Assembly: GCA_014384675.1 (NCBI GenBank) | Contig: JACNFK010000023.1 | Coordinates: 60,222-105,676, forward strand | Direction: 5' to 3' | Origin: Candidatus Thiopontia autotrophica | GTDB taxonomy: Bacteria > Pseudomonadota > Gammaproteobacteria > GCF-002020875 | Length of the DNA stretch: 45,455 nt | Part shown: piece after piece, positions 21,282-36,327 of the stretch | How the letters are laid out: the number at the start of each line of letters is the position of its first letter | Numbering within the stretch: the stretch's first letter is position 1 | The notes under the pieces: model-generated | The model's database searches: none | Told to the model about the DNA's origin: nothing | Seen by the model: only the letters and a program-made list of their open reading frames with translations | Made by a program: the position numbers and the translations under genes

Positions 21282-22535
21282 TCAGAACTCGGATTGTCCA
21301 GCTACCCCACTCTCAATAGCTGCTCGCCTCACCGCTGTGGAGACATAGCCTCGTAGTCGAGGATCCAGTGGTTTTGGAATAATGTAGTTTGGCCCATACT
21401 GCAGCTCCTCATCTGGGTAGGCCTCTCGCATCTCATCAAGGATTGGTTCACAGGTGAGATGCTGCAGAGCCTTGACGGCAGCAACTTTCATCTCGGTATT
21501 GATGGTTGTGGCCTTGGCATCCAGCGCGCCACGAAAGATATATGGAAAGCAGAGAACATTATTTACCTGGTTTGGAAGGTCGCTGCGCCCGGTAGCCATG
21601 ATCAGGTCTGATCGAGCATCACGAGCCTGTTGTGGATGAATCTCCGGATCGGGATTTGAGAGAGCAAAGATGATGGGACGTTCTGCCATGCTCTTGATCA
21701 TGGCCTGAGTGACCAGGTTGGGGCCGGAGAGACCGATAAATATATCCGCACCTTCCATTGCCTCAGAGAGAGTTCGTCGATCTGTGGTTCTGGCAAAGAG
21801 TTGCTTGTAGAGGTTTATATCTGTTCTCCCCCCGTGAACTACACCTTTTCGGTCTACCATGGTTATCTGTTCTTTGCATGCTCCAAGGGTGAGTAGAAGT
21901 TGCATCGAGGCGATGGCGGCAGCACCTGCACCAAGACAGACAATGTTGGAAGATTCCAGTGACTTCTCCTGCAGCTTGAGCGCATTGAGCAGACCGGCCG
22001 CAATGATAATGGCTGTACCATGTTGATCATCATGAAATACAGGTATGTTGAGGCGATCAATCAGTGCGCGTTCAACCTCAAAGCAGTGCGGCGCCGAGAT
22101 ATCCTCAAGATTTATTCCACCAAAAGTGGGGGAGATGCGTGCTACGGTTTCGATAAATGCCTGGTTGGATGATGCATCAATCTCTATATCAAAGACATCA
22201 ATATCAGCAAATTTCTTGAAGAGGACAGCCTTTCCTTCCATCACCGGCTTTGCAGCCAGAGGCCCCACATTGCCCAGACCGAGAACGGCACTGCCGTCAG
22301 TTACAACGGCAATCAGGTTGCCCTTGCCGGTATAGCGGTTAACCTCTTTAGGGTTGGCGGTGATTTCACGCACAGGGGCGGCAACCCCAGGGCTATATGC
22401 CAGACTCAGATCATGTTGGGTCTCGAATGGTTTGGTCGGAAGTGTCGCAATCTTGCCGTATGGTTTTCTCGCATGATAGTCGAGCGCCTCTTGCAGCAGG
22501 TGATGGTCTTCCGGGTGTAGTGGCTCATCCGTCAC
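21282..22535 (-). CDS. maeB: Malic enzyme (oxaloacetate-decarboxylating, short form)
   Basis: A 417-residue malic enzyme that converts malate to pyruvate and CO2 with reduction of NAD(P). It carries [27 protein letters not shown], the metal-binding [10 protein letters not shown] motif and a Rossmann segment [10 protein letters not shown]. It lacks the phosphotransacetylase-like C-terminal domain of the longer E. coli MaeB; short forms occur widely. The start is a GTG with GAGGAGG six nt upstream, but that ribosome site sits inside a 14-bp hairpin (22539-22573). It lies 49 bp downstream of gltD on the same strand. Confidence 0.94.
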   Translation of the reverse strand: MTDEPLHPEDHHLLQEALDYHARKPYGKIATLPTKPFETQHDLSLAYSPGVAAPVREITANPKEVNRYTGKGNLIAVVTDGSAVLGLGNVGPLAAKPVMEGKAVLFKKFADIDVFDIEIDASSNQAFIETVARISPTFGGINLEDISAPHCFEVERALIDRLNIPVFHDDQHGTAIIIAAGLLNALKLQEKSLESSNIVCLGAGAAAIASMQLLLTLGACKEQITMVDRKGVVHGGRTDINLYKQLFARTTDRRTLSEAMEGADIFIGLSGPNLVTQAMIKSMAERPIIFALSNPDPEIHPQQARDARSDLIMATGRSDLPNQVNNVLCFPYIFRGALDAKATTINTEMKVAAVKALQHLTCEPILDEMREAYPDEELQYGPNYIIPKPLDPRLRGYVSTAVRRAAIESGVAGQSEF

Positions 22536-22538
22536 GGA

Positions 22539-22573
22539 CTACCTCCTCTATATGGTGAATATAGAGAAGGTAG
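22539..22573 (-). promoter_or_regulatory. RNA hairpin sequestering the maeB ribosome binding site
   Basis: On the minus-strand transcript the 5' arm (22573-22560) pairs with the 3' arm (22552-22539) over 14 positions with a 7-nt loop. Thirteen pairs are Watson-Crick and one is G.U. The maeB Shine-Dalgarno (GAGGAGG, 22548-22542) lies wholly inside the 3' arm, six nt from the GTG start. There is no U-tract, so it is not a terminator. The expected effect is translational control of maeB relative to gltBD. Confidence 0.65.
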
Positions 22574-22584
22574 CCTGTAGTCAA

Positions 22585-28490
<5,906 letters not shown>

Positions 28491-28550
28491 GATTAGCTTG
28501 ACTGTTTTAGATGAGCGGACACACTCTTCCACTCCAAAAATCGGCCGGCA

Positions 28551-28579
28551 AGTATAGAACAGCAGGCCATTTTATTCAA
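28551..28579 (-). promoter_or_regulatory. Candidate sigma70 promoter for gltBD-maeB
   Basis: Minus-strand TTGAAT (28574-28579) and TATACT (28551-28556) are separated by exactly 17 nt, about 60 nt upstream of the gltB ATG. The expected start of transcription near 28544 gives a roughly 55-nt leader. Position and spacing are good; no operator for a known regulator is obvious. Confidence 0.55.
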
Positions 28580-28647
28580 TTTTCTGGCGTATATTCTGGT
28601 GGATATTCAGGCTCTTGATCATGTGATCTCTTCTGTAGAGACAAAGA

Positions 28648-28685
28648 AAAATGGCATTGAGAAGTTGCCGCCTCAATGCCATTTT
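28648..28685 (-). terminator. Rho-independent terminator of the RND efflux operon
   Basis: A perfect 14-bp stem (28648-28661 with 28672-28685, core ATGGCATTGAG) with a 10-nt loop, followed on the minus strand by a T-rich stretch (TTTTTCTTTG). It lies 27 bp past the RND stop codon and upstream of the gltB promoter. The A-rich left side makes it usable in one direction mainly. Confidence 0.85.
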
Positions 28686-28712
28686 CGGGAGTTATAGTTG
28701 TTGCAGCTGGTT

Positions 28713-31700
28713 CTACTGTGCCCCCTTGTCCTCAGGCTCCATAAATACCTTATCACCTGCACTGATGCAGCCTAGAGGAATCACCAACAGGGTCAGCAGG
28801 GTTGAGACGAAAACCCCAAACAACAGGGATACCGCCATCCCCTGGAAGATAGGATCTGTCAGAATTACCGCAGAACCAAGAACCAGAGCAAGTGCGGTAA
28901 TCAGGATGGGCCGTGTTCTGGATTTTGCTGCGAGAATAACCGAATCAGTCAGGGACATTCCTCCACGGAAGGCGTGCATGGTGAAGTCCACCATAAGAAT
29001 GGAGTTTCTTACAATAATACCAGCCAGGGCGATCCATCCAATCATTGATGTCGCAGTAAATTCTGCATTCATGATCCAGTGACCAGGCACGATTCCAAGC
29101 AGGGTAAGCGGGATTGGTGACATGATAATTGCAGGAATTACAAAATTGCCAAAGGCCCATACCACCAGCATGTAGATTGCTACCAGTGCAACACCGAAGG
29201 CAATTCCCATATCACGGAAGGTTTCGTAAGTAACAGTCCACTCGCCACCCCACTCAAAGCCGGTCTGCTTGTCGTTGGCCGGAGCACCTGTGTACTCACC
29301 GCTACGGAGAGAGACTCCATCTGGGGTCACATAACCAGTCTCTTCGAGCAATCTCTCTACATCAAGCATGGCGTAGATTGGTGCACCAAGACGACCGACG
29401 GCATCACCAACCACAAACTCGACATTTCTGAGGTCTTTGTGGAAGATAATCGGATCACGTTGAACCTTCACAAACTTGCCGAGCTCGGAGAGGGGGATAG
29501 TTCTCTGATCCATGGTCATGATTGGAAGATCTCCCAGGCGATGGAGGTGAGACCTCTTCTCGATGGGGATTGTCATGACAATATATGTTGGCTCAAGAAT
29601 GAGAGACTGGAAAATAGTTGCAGCCTTGAACTCACCCATCACCATTGCCAGGTGCTGATTGATGGTCTCGACGGAGATCCCCTGTCGTGATGCCTTCTCA
29701 CGATCAATCTCGAAGCGCCAGGTCTCCATGGAGCTGCGCATCAGGTTATCAACATCGGAGATGCGCTCTGAATCACGAAAGATCTGGGTAATATCATCTG
29801 CAACCTGTCGGCGAGTCTCTGCATCAGGGCCATGAATTTCGGCAACAACTGTTTGTAGCACAGGAGGCCCTGGCGGCATCTCTACTACTGTGATCGCTAC
29901 GCCTGCTGCCTCGGCAATTGGTTGCAGCTGCTCACGAACATAGCTGGCAATCTCGTGACTGGTTCGGTCACGCATGGTCTTGTCTGTCAGCTGGACCGCA
30001 ACTTCTGCCTGCCATGGGAACTGGCGCAGATAGTAGTGACGCACCAGACCGTTAAAATCAAATGGCTGTGCAGTACCAATATAGTTTTGGGTAGCCACAA
30101 TCTCCTCGATATTACTTAGCTCGGCAGCAACCTGACGGGTAAAGTTGGCTGTAGTTGGTAGTGCGGTGCCATCAGGCATATCAATTACAACACTGAAGCT
30201 TGATTTGTTATCAAAGGGCAACATTTTTACTGGAACGACTGTGTTGTAGAACATATACATGGCAGCAAAAAAGCTGAGAATCAAACCCAGGAGAAAACTC
30301 CAGCCGAGAGTTTTGTTGTTAGCCAGTGAGAGGATTGCCTTGCGGAAGAAGACATCCATCTTCTCGTCAATCTTCTCGTCACGCTCCTCCATCTTGCGCA
30401 ATTTGTCCATACTAGGGGCGATACGCATTGCCAGCCATGGGGCGAAAACCAGTGCTGCAAACAGAGAAAGTACCATGGCAACAGAGCCGAGAGCAGGGAT
30501 TGGTTCCATATAGGGCCCCATCATTCCGGAGACAAACCCCATAGGAATGAGCGCAGCAACAACAGTATAGGTGGCGAGTACGGTTGGGTTTCCTACCTCA
30601 CGTACTGCATCAACGGCAGTCTTGGTGTCCATGGTGCCTGCCATCAGCCAGCGACGGTAGATGTTCTCTACGATAACGATGGCGTTGTCGACTAGGAAAC
30701 CAATGGAGAAGATCAGAGCGAAGAGACTCACTCGATCAATGGTGTAACCCATTAGCATGGCAACAAATACTGTGCCGACCAGCACCACAGGGATAGTTAG
30801 CAGTACCACAATGGAGGGCTTGATGCCGAGACTGAGCCAGACTAGCAGGGTAACGGCAGCGGTTGCCACAAAGAGTTTGAACAGCAGGTCATTTACCTTG
30901 TTATTGGCGCTCTCACCATAGTTTCTGGTCACCTCAACATGAACATTGTCAGGGATCAGATATCCCTTGAGGTTGTTGTTTACCTCATCGAGAATGCTGT
31001 TGACCACGGAGACACCGTTGGAGCCACGCTGTTTTGCAAGAGCAATGGTGACGGCTGCGGCATCTTTCACCGATTTTTCATGTGTGCTGGCAAGACCGGT
31101 TGAGAAGGTGACAATCTCCTTGGTCTCTTGCGGACCCTCAGATACACGGGCAACATCTCTCAAGAAGACAGGGGTTCCGCGGTGCTGTCCTACCACAAGC
31201 TGTTTTACTTCATCGACCTTTGAGAGGAAGCCTCCTGATTCAACGAAGAAGAAACGATCCTGCATCTCAATAGAGCCTACAGTGTGACCGGTATTGGCAG
31301 TCTGAACTGCATGGACAATCTGCCCCGGACTTACCCCAAAGCCGGCCAGCCGCTCAGGCAGAATCTCGATTCTCACCTGTCTTGAGCGTCCACCAGTAAC
31401 AAATCCGACACCTGTCTGTGGTATCTGTTTGAGGTGCTGAAGCACACTAACCCCAAGAGTCCTCAGGGTCTCGTCATCAACCTCTTCAGACCACAAGGTC
31501 AGGGTGACAGATGGAACATCATCAACCTCTTTGGGTTTAACCATTGGGGGCTTTATCCCCTGGGGTAGCAGATCGAGATTGGATTGAATTTTGCTGTGAA
31601 CCTGAACAATAGATGGGCCCATGGGCTCACCAACCTTGAACTGGATGGTGATAATGCCATACTCGCGATCACTGGCAGAGTAGACATGCTTGATTTTCGG

Positions 31701-32048
31701 GATCTCGCTCAGAACTCGCTCAAAAGGGTCAATAATCTGATTGGCAACCTCGCCTGATGAGAGGCCTGGTGCAGGGAAGAAGATATCGATCATCGGTACC
31801 GAGATCTGAGGATCCTCCTGACGAGGAGTTGCGATCAATCCCCATATACCTACCACCATCATGGCGATAAAAAACAGAGGAGAGAGTGGTGAGTGAATAA
31901 ATGACTCTGCCAGGCCACCAGCAAAACCAAGCTCTTTGGTTACCTCATCAACATCGCCAGTCACATTCCCTGTAAAATCATGTGATTCAGGCTCACTTGT
32001 TTCAGGAGGGAGCTCTTCCCCTGGGGTTGGTTCTTTGTGATCACTCAT
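28713..32048 (-). CDS. RND-family efflux permease (AcrB/HAE-like)
   Basis: An 1111-residue inner-membrane RND pump with the usual 12 membrane helices and two large periplasmic loops, preceded by an acidic cytoplasmic N-terminal extension of about 50 residues not found in AcrB. In TM4 the AcrB Asp407-Asp408 pair is Asp454-Asn455 (GFLVDNAIVIVEN). In TM10 the position of AcrB Lys940 is Arg (IIVRNSILMVDF, near residue 1014). The RPILIT segment keeps the conserved Arg and Thr. Substrate cannot be predicted: HAE-type multidrug export is likely, and the heavy-metal subfamily motif is absent. Its adaptor lies immediately upstream; no outer-membrane channel is encoded nearby. Confidence 0.92.
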   Translation of the reverse strand: MSDHKEPTPGEELPPETSEPESHDFTGNVTGDVDEVTKELGFAGGLAESFIHSPLSPLFFIAMMVVGIWGLIATPRQEDPQISVPMIDIFFPAPGLSSGEVANQIIDPFERVLSEIPKIKHVYSASDREYGIITIQFKVGEPMGPSIVQVHSKIQSNLDLLPQGIKPPMVKPKEVDDVPSVTLTLWSEEVDDETLRTLGVSVLQHLKQIPQTGVGFVTGGRSRQVRIEILPERLAGFGVSPGQIVHAVQTANTGHTVGSIEMQDRFFFVESGGFLSKVDEVKQLVVGQHRGTPVFLRDVARVSEGPQETKEIVTFSTGLASTHEKSVKDAAAVTIALAKQRGSNGVSVVNSILDEVNNNLKGYLIPDNVHVEVTRNYGESANNKVNDLLFKLFVATAAVTLLVWLSLGIKPSIVVLLTIPVVLVGTVFVAMLMGYTIDRVSLFALIFSIGFLVDNAIVIVENIYRRWLMAGTMDTKTAVDAVREVGNPTVLATYTVVAALIPMGFVSGMMGPYMEPIPALGSVAMVLSLFAALVFAPWLAMRIAPSMDKLRKMEERDEKIDEKMDVFFRKAILSLANNKTLGWSFLLGLILSFFAAMYMFYNTVVPVKMLPFDNKSSFSVVIDMPDGTALPTTANFTRQVAAELSNIEEIVATQNYIGTAQPFDFNGLVRHYYLRQFPWQAEVAVQLTDKTMRDRTSHEIASYVREQLQPIAEAAGVAITVVEMPPGPPVLQTVVAEIHGPDAETRRQVADDITQIFRDSERISDVDNLMRSSMETWRFEIDREKASRQGISVETINQHLAMVMGEFKAATIFQSLILEPTYIVMTIPIEKRSHLHRLGDLPIMTMDQRTIPLSELGKFVKVQRDPIIFHKDLRNVEFVVGDAVGRLGAPIYAMLDVERLLEETGYVTPDGVSLRSGEYTGAPANDKQTGFEWGGEWTVTYETFRDMGIAFGVALVAIYMLVVWAFGNFVIPAIIMSPIPLTLLGIVPGHWIMNAEFTATSMIGWIALAGIIVRNSILMVDFTMHAFRGGMSLTDSVILAAKSRTRPILITALALVLGSAVILTDPIFQGMAVSLLFGVFVSTLLTLLVIPLGCISAGDKVFMEPEDKGAQ

Positions 32049-32057
32049 GGTCTATTC

Positions 32058-33173
32058 TTATTTTGTAGAGGTTGTTGTAGATGATGGGTTTGCAAGCACA
32101 AGCTCTCCGGGCTTAACTCCAGAAAGTACACTCTGCCAGCCGTTATCTGCACGATCTCCGACACGGACCAGACGCATCTCGAGGTTGCCGTCTTCTTTCT
32201 GGACGAAGATTGCAGGAAGGCTGCCACGCCACTCAATGGCGGAGTGTGGAATGGTAACCAGTTCGGTTGCTTCTGCTGATGGGTCAGGAATCATTACCTC
32301 TGTATACATTCCAGGAGCAGCGTCTGCATCGTTAGGGATATTGAATTTTACGGTAACGGTATGGCCCATCATGTCTGCCATTGGGAAGATTCGGGCAACG
32401 GTAATGGGGATAACTGCGTTGCTTTGATCCAGCCTGGCACTGAGCACCATTCCCTTATGTAGTCCACGAACCAGGCGTGCAGGAACCTCGGCACGGATCT
32501 GTAACTGGCTGGTATCGCCAAACAGGAAGAGAGGAACCCCCGGTTGTGCAGGTTGCCCTACCTCTACCATTTTTCTCAAAATAACCCCGTCAAATGGGGC
32601 CACAATGGTGGCCTGCTCTATATTTTCATCAAGCTCACGAATTGCTGCCAGCGCCTGATTGTATGCATTCTCGGCAGTCTCAACCTGTACATTCATACCG
32701 TATACATTTGTCTCTCGCTGAATGCCGGAGTCACCACGGCCGCTCATGTTTCTCATCGGGTTGGAGAACATTGTCATCATGCTGGGGAGACCTCCCATCA
32801 TGGCGTTAGGCTGAGAGTTGGGGTTTTCAATCTCGTTACGCAGTTGCATCTGTGCATTTCTGATGCCTGCATCAGCACTGGCCAGTTGGGCCTCTGCCTG
32901 AGCACGTTTTGCCATCATTGCATCAATGTCCTGACTGGCAAGACGCTCACCTTTATTGAAGGCGTCTCCTTCCTGTCCCGCTATGAAGAGGACATCACCA
33001 GGCATTTTTGCCACTAGATTGACCTCCAGATGGGGTATAACAGTCCCTCCCAGAGAGATCATTGCACCTACGCGGCTACTCTTGGCAGCAATAAACTCAC
33101 CGGCAAAGAGGGTGGTTGAGGCAGATAGCAGAAGGAGTGATGTAATGGTGCGTTTCATAAAAGGTTTTTTCAT
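32058..33173 (-). CDS. RND efflux periplasmic adaptor (membrane fusion protein)
   Basis: About 371 residues. The signal peptide (MKKPFMKRTITSLLLLSAS) has likely cleavage at LFA-G and no lipobox. The HlyD/AcrA layout is present: barrel-sandwich halves (PHLEVNLVAKMPGDVLFIAGQEGD; IVAPFDGVILRKMVEVGQP) flank a helical hairpin rich in Met and Asn, followed by beta-barrel and membrane-proximal domains. The start at 33173 is preferred because the candidate promoter at 33213-33242 overlaps the longest possible frame. The stop is 9 nt before the permease start. Confidence 0.9.
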   Translation of the reverse strand: MKKPFMKRTITSLLLLSASTTLFAGEFIAAKSSRVGAMISLGGTVIPHLEVNLVAKMPGDVLFIAGQEGDAFNKGERLASQDIDAMMAKRAQAEAQLASADAGIRNAQMQLRNEIENPNSQPNAMMGGLPSMMTMFSNPMRNMSGRGDSGIQRETNVYGMNVQVETAENAYNQALAAIRELDENIEQATIVAPFDGVILRKMVEVGQPAQPGVPLFLFGDTSQLQIRAEVPARLVRGLHKGMVLSARLDQSNAVIPITVARIFPMADMMGHTVTVKFNIPNDADAAPGMYTEVMIPDPSAEATELVTIPHSAIEWRGSLPAIFVQKEDGNLEMRLVRVGDRADNGWQSVLSGVKPGELVLANPSSTTTSTK

Positions 33174-33175
33174 GG

Positions 33176-33189
33176 ACTTGGTCCCAAGT
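33176..33189 (-). promoter_or_regulatory. Palindrome in the leader of the RND operon
   Basis: ACTTGG and CCAAGT arms with a 2-bp centre, immediately before the preferred adaptor start codon. It could be an operator or a small hairpin over the ribosome site. No regulator gene is next to the operon. Confidence 0.35.
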
Positions 33190-33212
33190 TTGTCGTGCGA
33201 AAAATAATGCAC

Positions 33213-33242
33213 ATTGTATTCCAGAGAATACTTGAGTGTCAA
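33213..33242 (-). promoter_or_regulatory. Sigma70 promoter with palindromic operator for the RND operon
   Basis: On the minus strand, TTGACA (33237-33242, consensus) and TACAAT (33213-33218) are 18 nt apart. The spacer holds a 16-bp palindrome, GTATTC and GAATAC arms with a 4-bp centre (33216-33231), overlapping the -10 edge. An operator between -35 and -10 is typical of repressor or MerR-type control of efflux genes. Confidence 0.6.
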
Positions 33243-33275
33243 CTAATATAAGGAAAGCGGAGTGAGCGATAACTT

Positions 33276-33545
33276 TTATAAATCAGTGGCTGAGGAGTTA
33301 TTCGTGGCCCCGGTAGCAAAGGTGGTTTGAAACCCTTTTCGGAGTTGTTGGTCTCTAAGTGCCAGCAGTGCATGCTCGGCATCTTCGCGGCACTCGTAAT
33401 GAACTTCTCTGTAGCTGCTTCGTCCTCCCTGAGTCCCGGATTCACGAATCAGGGTCCAGCCATCAATCAGATCTTCCTGGATCTGGAGCTGGTAGAAGCG
33501 GAGAGGTGCGCCTTCAACAGGAGGCGTCTGCATATAGATGCGCAT
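33276..33545 (-). CDS. Small WGR-domain protein
   Basis: An 89-residue protein covering essentially one WGR domain: LRFYQLQIQEDLIDGWTLIR, then a glycine-rich SGTQGG loop where the WGR motif normally stands, then EDAEHALLALRDQQLRKGF. WGR domains bind nucleic acids in PARPs and in bacterial MolR-type proteins; the role of stand-alone bacterial versions is unknown. The ATG at 33545 is one base beyond the dgt stop, so it is likely coupled to dgt. The signature Trp-Gly-Arg is degenerate here. Confidence 0.75.
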   Translation of the reverse strand: MRIYMQTPPVEGAPLRFYQLQIQEDLIDGWTLIRESGTQGGRSSYREVHYECREDAEHALLALRDQQLRKGFQTTFATGATNNSSATDL

Positions 33546-33546
33546 A

Positions 33547-34710
33547 TCAAGCAGTTTGGTCAGGAGAGCTGAAGAGGCGCTGATGTTCTGACAGGGCATA
33601 GCGATCCGTCATCCCGGCAATATAATCGGCAACTATACGCGCACAGCTCTGTTCCCGCTGCTCTGGGCTCTCTCCCATAATCTCTCTGTATGGCTCATCA
33701 GGTAGAAGTCGCGACTCTTCCATAAAGGCCTCAAACAGCTCGGCCAGGATACGTTCTGCCTTTGCGCTCATGCCCACCACACGATGGTGACGATATAGAT
33801 TTTCTCGTAGGAACTGCTTTAATTCACGATTGAGACCTGCCTGTTCACTGCTGAATTGAATCAATGGTGACGGATGGTTGCGGACAGTCTCAATATTATC
33901 CGGATTGGCACTGGAGATGTTGTTCTGGCTGGTCTCTATCAGGTCAACCACCAGGCGGTTTATCATGCGGCGAACAACCTCGTGAATTGTCCGTCTCTGA
34001 TTGAGTTCAGGGTGCTGCTGGATAACAGACTCATACTGCTCTCGAAACAGGGAGACCTCTTTTAGTTGCTCAATAGTAAGAAGACCGGCGCGCAGACCAT
34101 CATCAACATCATGGTTGTTATAGGCGATCTGGTCGGCAAGATTGACTAGCTGAGCCTCCAGGCTTGGTTGAGTCTGGTTGATAAAGCGCTCACCTACAGC
34201 ACCAACATCTTTTGCATTGGCGATACTGCAGTGTTTGAGAATTCCTTCGCGTGACTCGAAGGTGAGGTTGAGGCCGGAGAACTTGGCATACTTCTCCTCC
34301 AGGTGGTCAACCACACGAAGTGATTGAAAATTATGTTCAAACCCTCCGTATGGAGCCATACAGCGGTTAAGTACATCCTGTCCGGCATGACCAAAGGGGG
34401 TATGCCCCAGATCATGTGCCAGTGCAATTGCCTCGGTAAGGTCCTCATTTAGTCTCAAGGTTCGGGCGATGGAGCGGCTTATCTGTGCCACCTCGATGCT
34501 GTGGGTAAGGCGGGGACGGGAGAGATCACCCTCGTGGGTTACGAATACCTGGGTCTTGTACTCCAGTCGTCTAAAGGCGGTGGAGTGTACAATTCGATCA
34601 CGGTCTCGCTGAAATGCACTTCTGTATTCCGGCAGCTCTTCCGGGTACAGTCTGCCTAGTGTGGAGCTGTCATGGGCTGCATAGGGGGCAAGATTGCAGG
34701 GGTCAGCCAT
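33547..34710 (-). CDS. dgt: Deoxyguanosinetriphosphate triphosphohydrolase-like protein
   Basis: A 387-residue HD-superfamily dNTPase that hydrolyses dNTPs to nucleoside and triphosphate. The metal ligands are in RLTHSIEVAQ (His70) and ALAHDLGHTPFGHAG (His99-Asp100), with the later DQIAYNNHDVDD aspartate. The N-terminal RRLEYKTQVF segment is characteristic of the type 2 (Dgt-like) group. It lies 11 nt downstream of aroB in the pilQ-aroK-aroB-dgt row. Confidence 0.94.
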   Translation of the reverse strand: MADPCNLAPYAAHDSSTLGRLYPEELPEYRSAFQRDRDRIVHSTAFRRLEYKTQVFVTHEGDLSRPRLTHSIEVAQISRSIARTLRLNEDLTEAIALAHDLGHTPFGHAGQDVLNRCMAPYGGFEHNFQSLRVVDHLEEKYAKFSGLNLTFESREGILKHCSIANAKDVGAVGERFINQTQPSLEAQLVNLADQIAYNNHDVDDGLRAGLLTIEQLKEVSLFREQYESVIQQHPELNQRRTIHEVVRRMINRLVVDLIETSQNNISSANPDNIETVRNHPSPLIQFSSEQAGLNRELKQFLRENLYRHHRVVGMSAKAERILAELFEAFMEESRLLPDEPYREIMGESPEQREQSCARIVADYIAGMTDRYALSEHQRLFSSPDQTA

Positions 34711-34721
34711 GATCTATCTTG

Positions 34722-35807
34722 TCAGGCTTCTGAGCGGCAGTGCTCAAGAGTTTCAAGCAGTTTCTCCTGCGGGAATTGGTTGGTAACCACTGCCTCGCCA
34801 ATCTGTCTCTGCAGAACCAGATGAATTTTTCCAGCCTCGGCTTTTTTGTCAACAGCCATAAGCTCCAGATAACGTGATGATGTCAGTTGAGTAGGCCCTG
34901 AATCAGGCAGGTTGGCGCGCTGAATGAGTTTGCGTAGACGCTCAAGATCATTGTCGCCGAGCCATCCCATTCGTACCGAGAGATCGGTAGCCATCACCAT
35001 CCCTGCGGCAATAGCCTCTCCATGTAGCCAGGCCCCGTATCCCATTCCTGCCTCGATGGCGTGGCCAAAGGTGTGTCCGGAGTTTAGAAGGGCACGTTGT
35101 CCTGCTTCAAGCTCATCAGCGGCAACAATCTCTGCCTTGTTCTCACAAGAGCGCTTGATTGCATAGGAGAGTGCCCCTGGATCTCTAGCGGTCAATTTCT
35201 CCATGTTCAGTTCCAGCCATTGGAAGAAGTCAGGATCACGAATCAGGCCATATTTGATAATCTCGGCAATGCCCGCACTGAGTTGGCGGTCATCCAGGGT
35301 GTCAAGAGTGTCAGTGTCGGCAACTACGCAGCGGGGCTGGTGAAATGCCCCAATCATATTTTTTCCCAGAGGATGGTTGACCCCGGTTTTGCCCCCTACC
35401 GAAGAGTCCACCTGGGCAAGCAGTGTGGTGGGGATTTGAATGAAATTGACCCCGCGTTGATAGCTGGCGGCAGCATAGCCGGTAATGTCACCGACAACAC
35501 CGCCACCAAGAGCAACCAGGGTACATTTGCGGTCAAAGCGTGCACCGAGCAGAGCATCAAAGATGGTATTCCATACATCCAGGTTTTTATACTGCTCTCC
35601 ATCAGGCAGGATGACACTCTCAACCTGAAAACCCGAGAAGGCCTTTTTGGTTTTTTCGAGATAGAGGGGGGCAACAGTCTCATTGCTGACAATCATTACC
35701 TGGGTTCCAGAGAGATGAGATGAAACCAGTTGTGAGTCCCCAAGTAGACTGGACCCAATATGTATCGGGTAGCTTCTTGCCCCTAAATCAACTTCAAGCG
35801 TAGTCAT
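34722..35807 (-). CDS. aroB: 3-dehydroquinate synthase
   Basis: A 361-residue AroB, which converts DAHP to 3-dehydroquinate in the shikimate pathway using NAD and zinc. The NAD-binding [13 protein letters not shown] starts at residue 101, and [22 protein letters not shown] and the zinc-ligand HTFGHAIEA segment are intact. Its ATG overlaps the aroK stop by 4 nt. The shikimate genes here may also feed ubiC, whose substrate is chorismate. Confidence 0.97.
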   Translation of the reverse strand: MTTLEVDLGARSYPIHIGSSLLGDSQLVSSHLSGTQVMIVSNETVAPLYLEKTKKAFSGFQVESVILPDGEQYKNLDVWNTIFDALLGARFDRKCTLVALGGGVVGDITGYAAASYQRGVNFIQIPTTLLAQVDSSVGGKTGVNHPLGKNMIGAFHQPRCVVADTDTLDTLDDRQLSAGIAEIIKYGLIRDPDFFQWLELNMEKLTARDPGALSYAIKRSCENKAEIVAADELEAGQRALLNSGHTFGHAIEAGMGYGAWLHGEAIAAGMVMATDLSVRMGWLGDNDLERLRKLIQRANLPDSGPTQLTSSRYLELMAVDKKAEAGKIHLVLQRQIGEAVVTNQFPQEKLLETLEHCRSEA

Positions 35808-36325
35808 AAGTTCTCGATTTTCTCAATTAGTGAGGGTAGCGCCTGTTGTATAGAGCGATCATCAGTTTCTGCCACCAGATCGGCAATCTCACGGTAAAGT
35901 GGGTCACGCTCCTCAAACAGTGATTGCAACCGCTCTTTTGGGTTGGATGTCTGTAGCAGTGGGCGGTTACGGTCCATTCTGGTTCTTTTGTAAAGTTGCT
36001 CCACAGAGGCGTTAAGGTAGATAACCATGCCACGAGCAGCCAGATATTTGCGGTTTTCCGGGCGTAGAATGGCGCCCCCGCCTGTTGCCAGAATAACCCC
36101 TTTTTTCTGGGTTAGTTCATCTATTATGGCGCTTTCACGGTTACGAAAACCCTCTTCCCCCTCAATATCGAAGATGGTCGGGATAGTTACACCCGTGCGT
36201 TCCTCTATCTCGTGGTCACTGTCGATAAACTTTTTACCCATGGACTCTGCCAGTCGTTTGCCAATTGTGGTCTTGCCGGCTCCCATCAGTCCAACCAGGA
36301 ATATATTTTTTGTTGTTCTACTCAA
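35804..36325 (-). CDS. aroK: Shikimate kinase
   Basis: A 173-residue shikimate kinase: P-loop GLMGAGKTT at residues 12-20, [11 protein letters not shown] for shikimate binding, FRNRES and the GGGAI motif near residue 80. The only usable start is a TTG two nt after the pilQ stop, since no ATG or GTG lies between the stop and the P-loop strand. Translation is probably coupled to the gene before it. Confidence 0.96.
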   Translation of the reverse strand: MSRTTKNIFLVGLMGAGKTTIGKRLAESMGKKFIDSDHEIEERTGVTIPTIFDIEGEEGFRNRESAIIDELTQKKGVILATGGGAILRPENRKYLAARGMVIYLNASVEQLYKRTRMDRNRPLLQTSNPKERLQSLFEERDPLYREIADLVAETDDRSIQQALPSLIEKIENL

Positions 36326-36327
36326 GA

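Noticed and set aside
28491-28712. Riboswitch in the gltB leader
   Set aside because: The expected leader is only about 55 nt, with no conserved aptamer-like structure visible. The strong hairpin in the gap belongs to the RND operon terminator.
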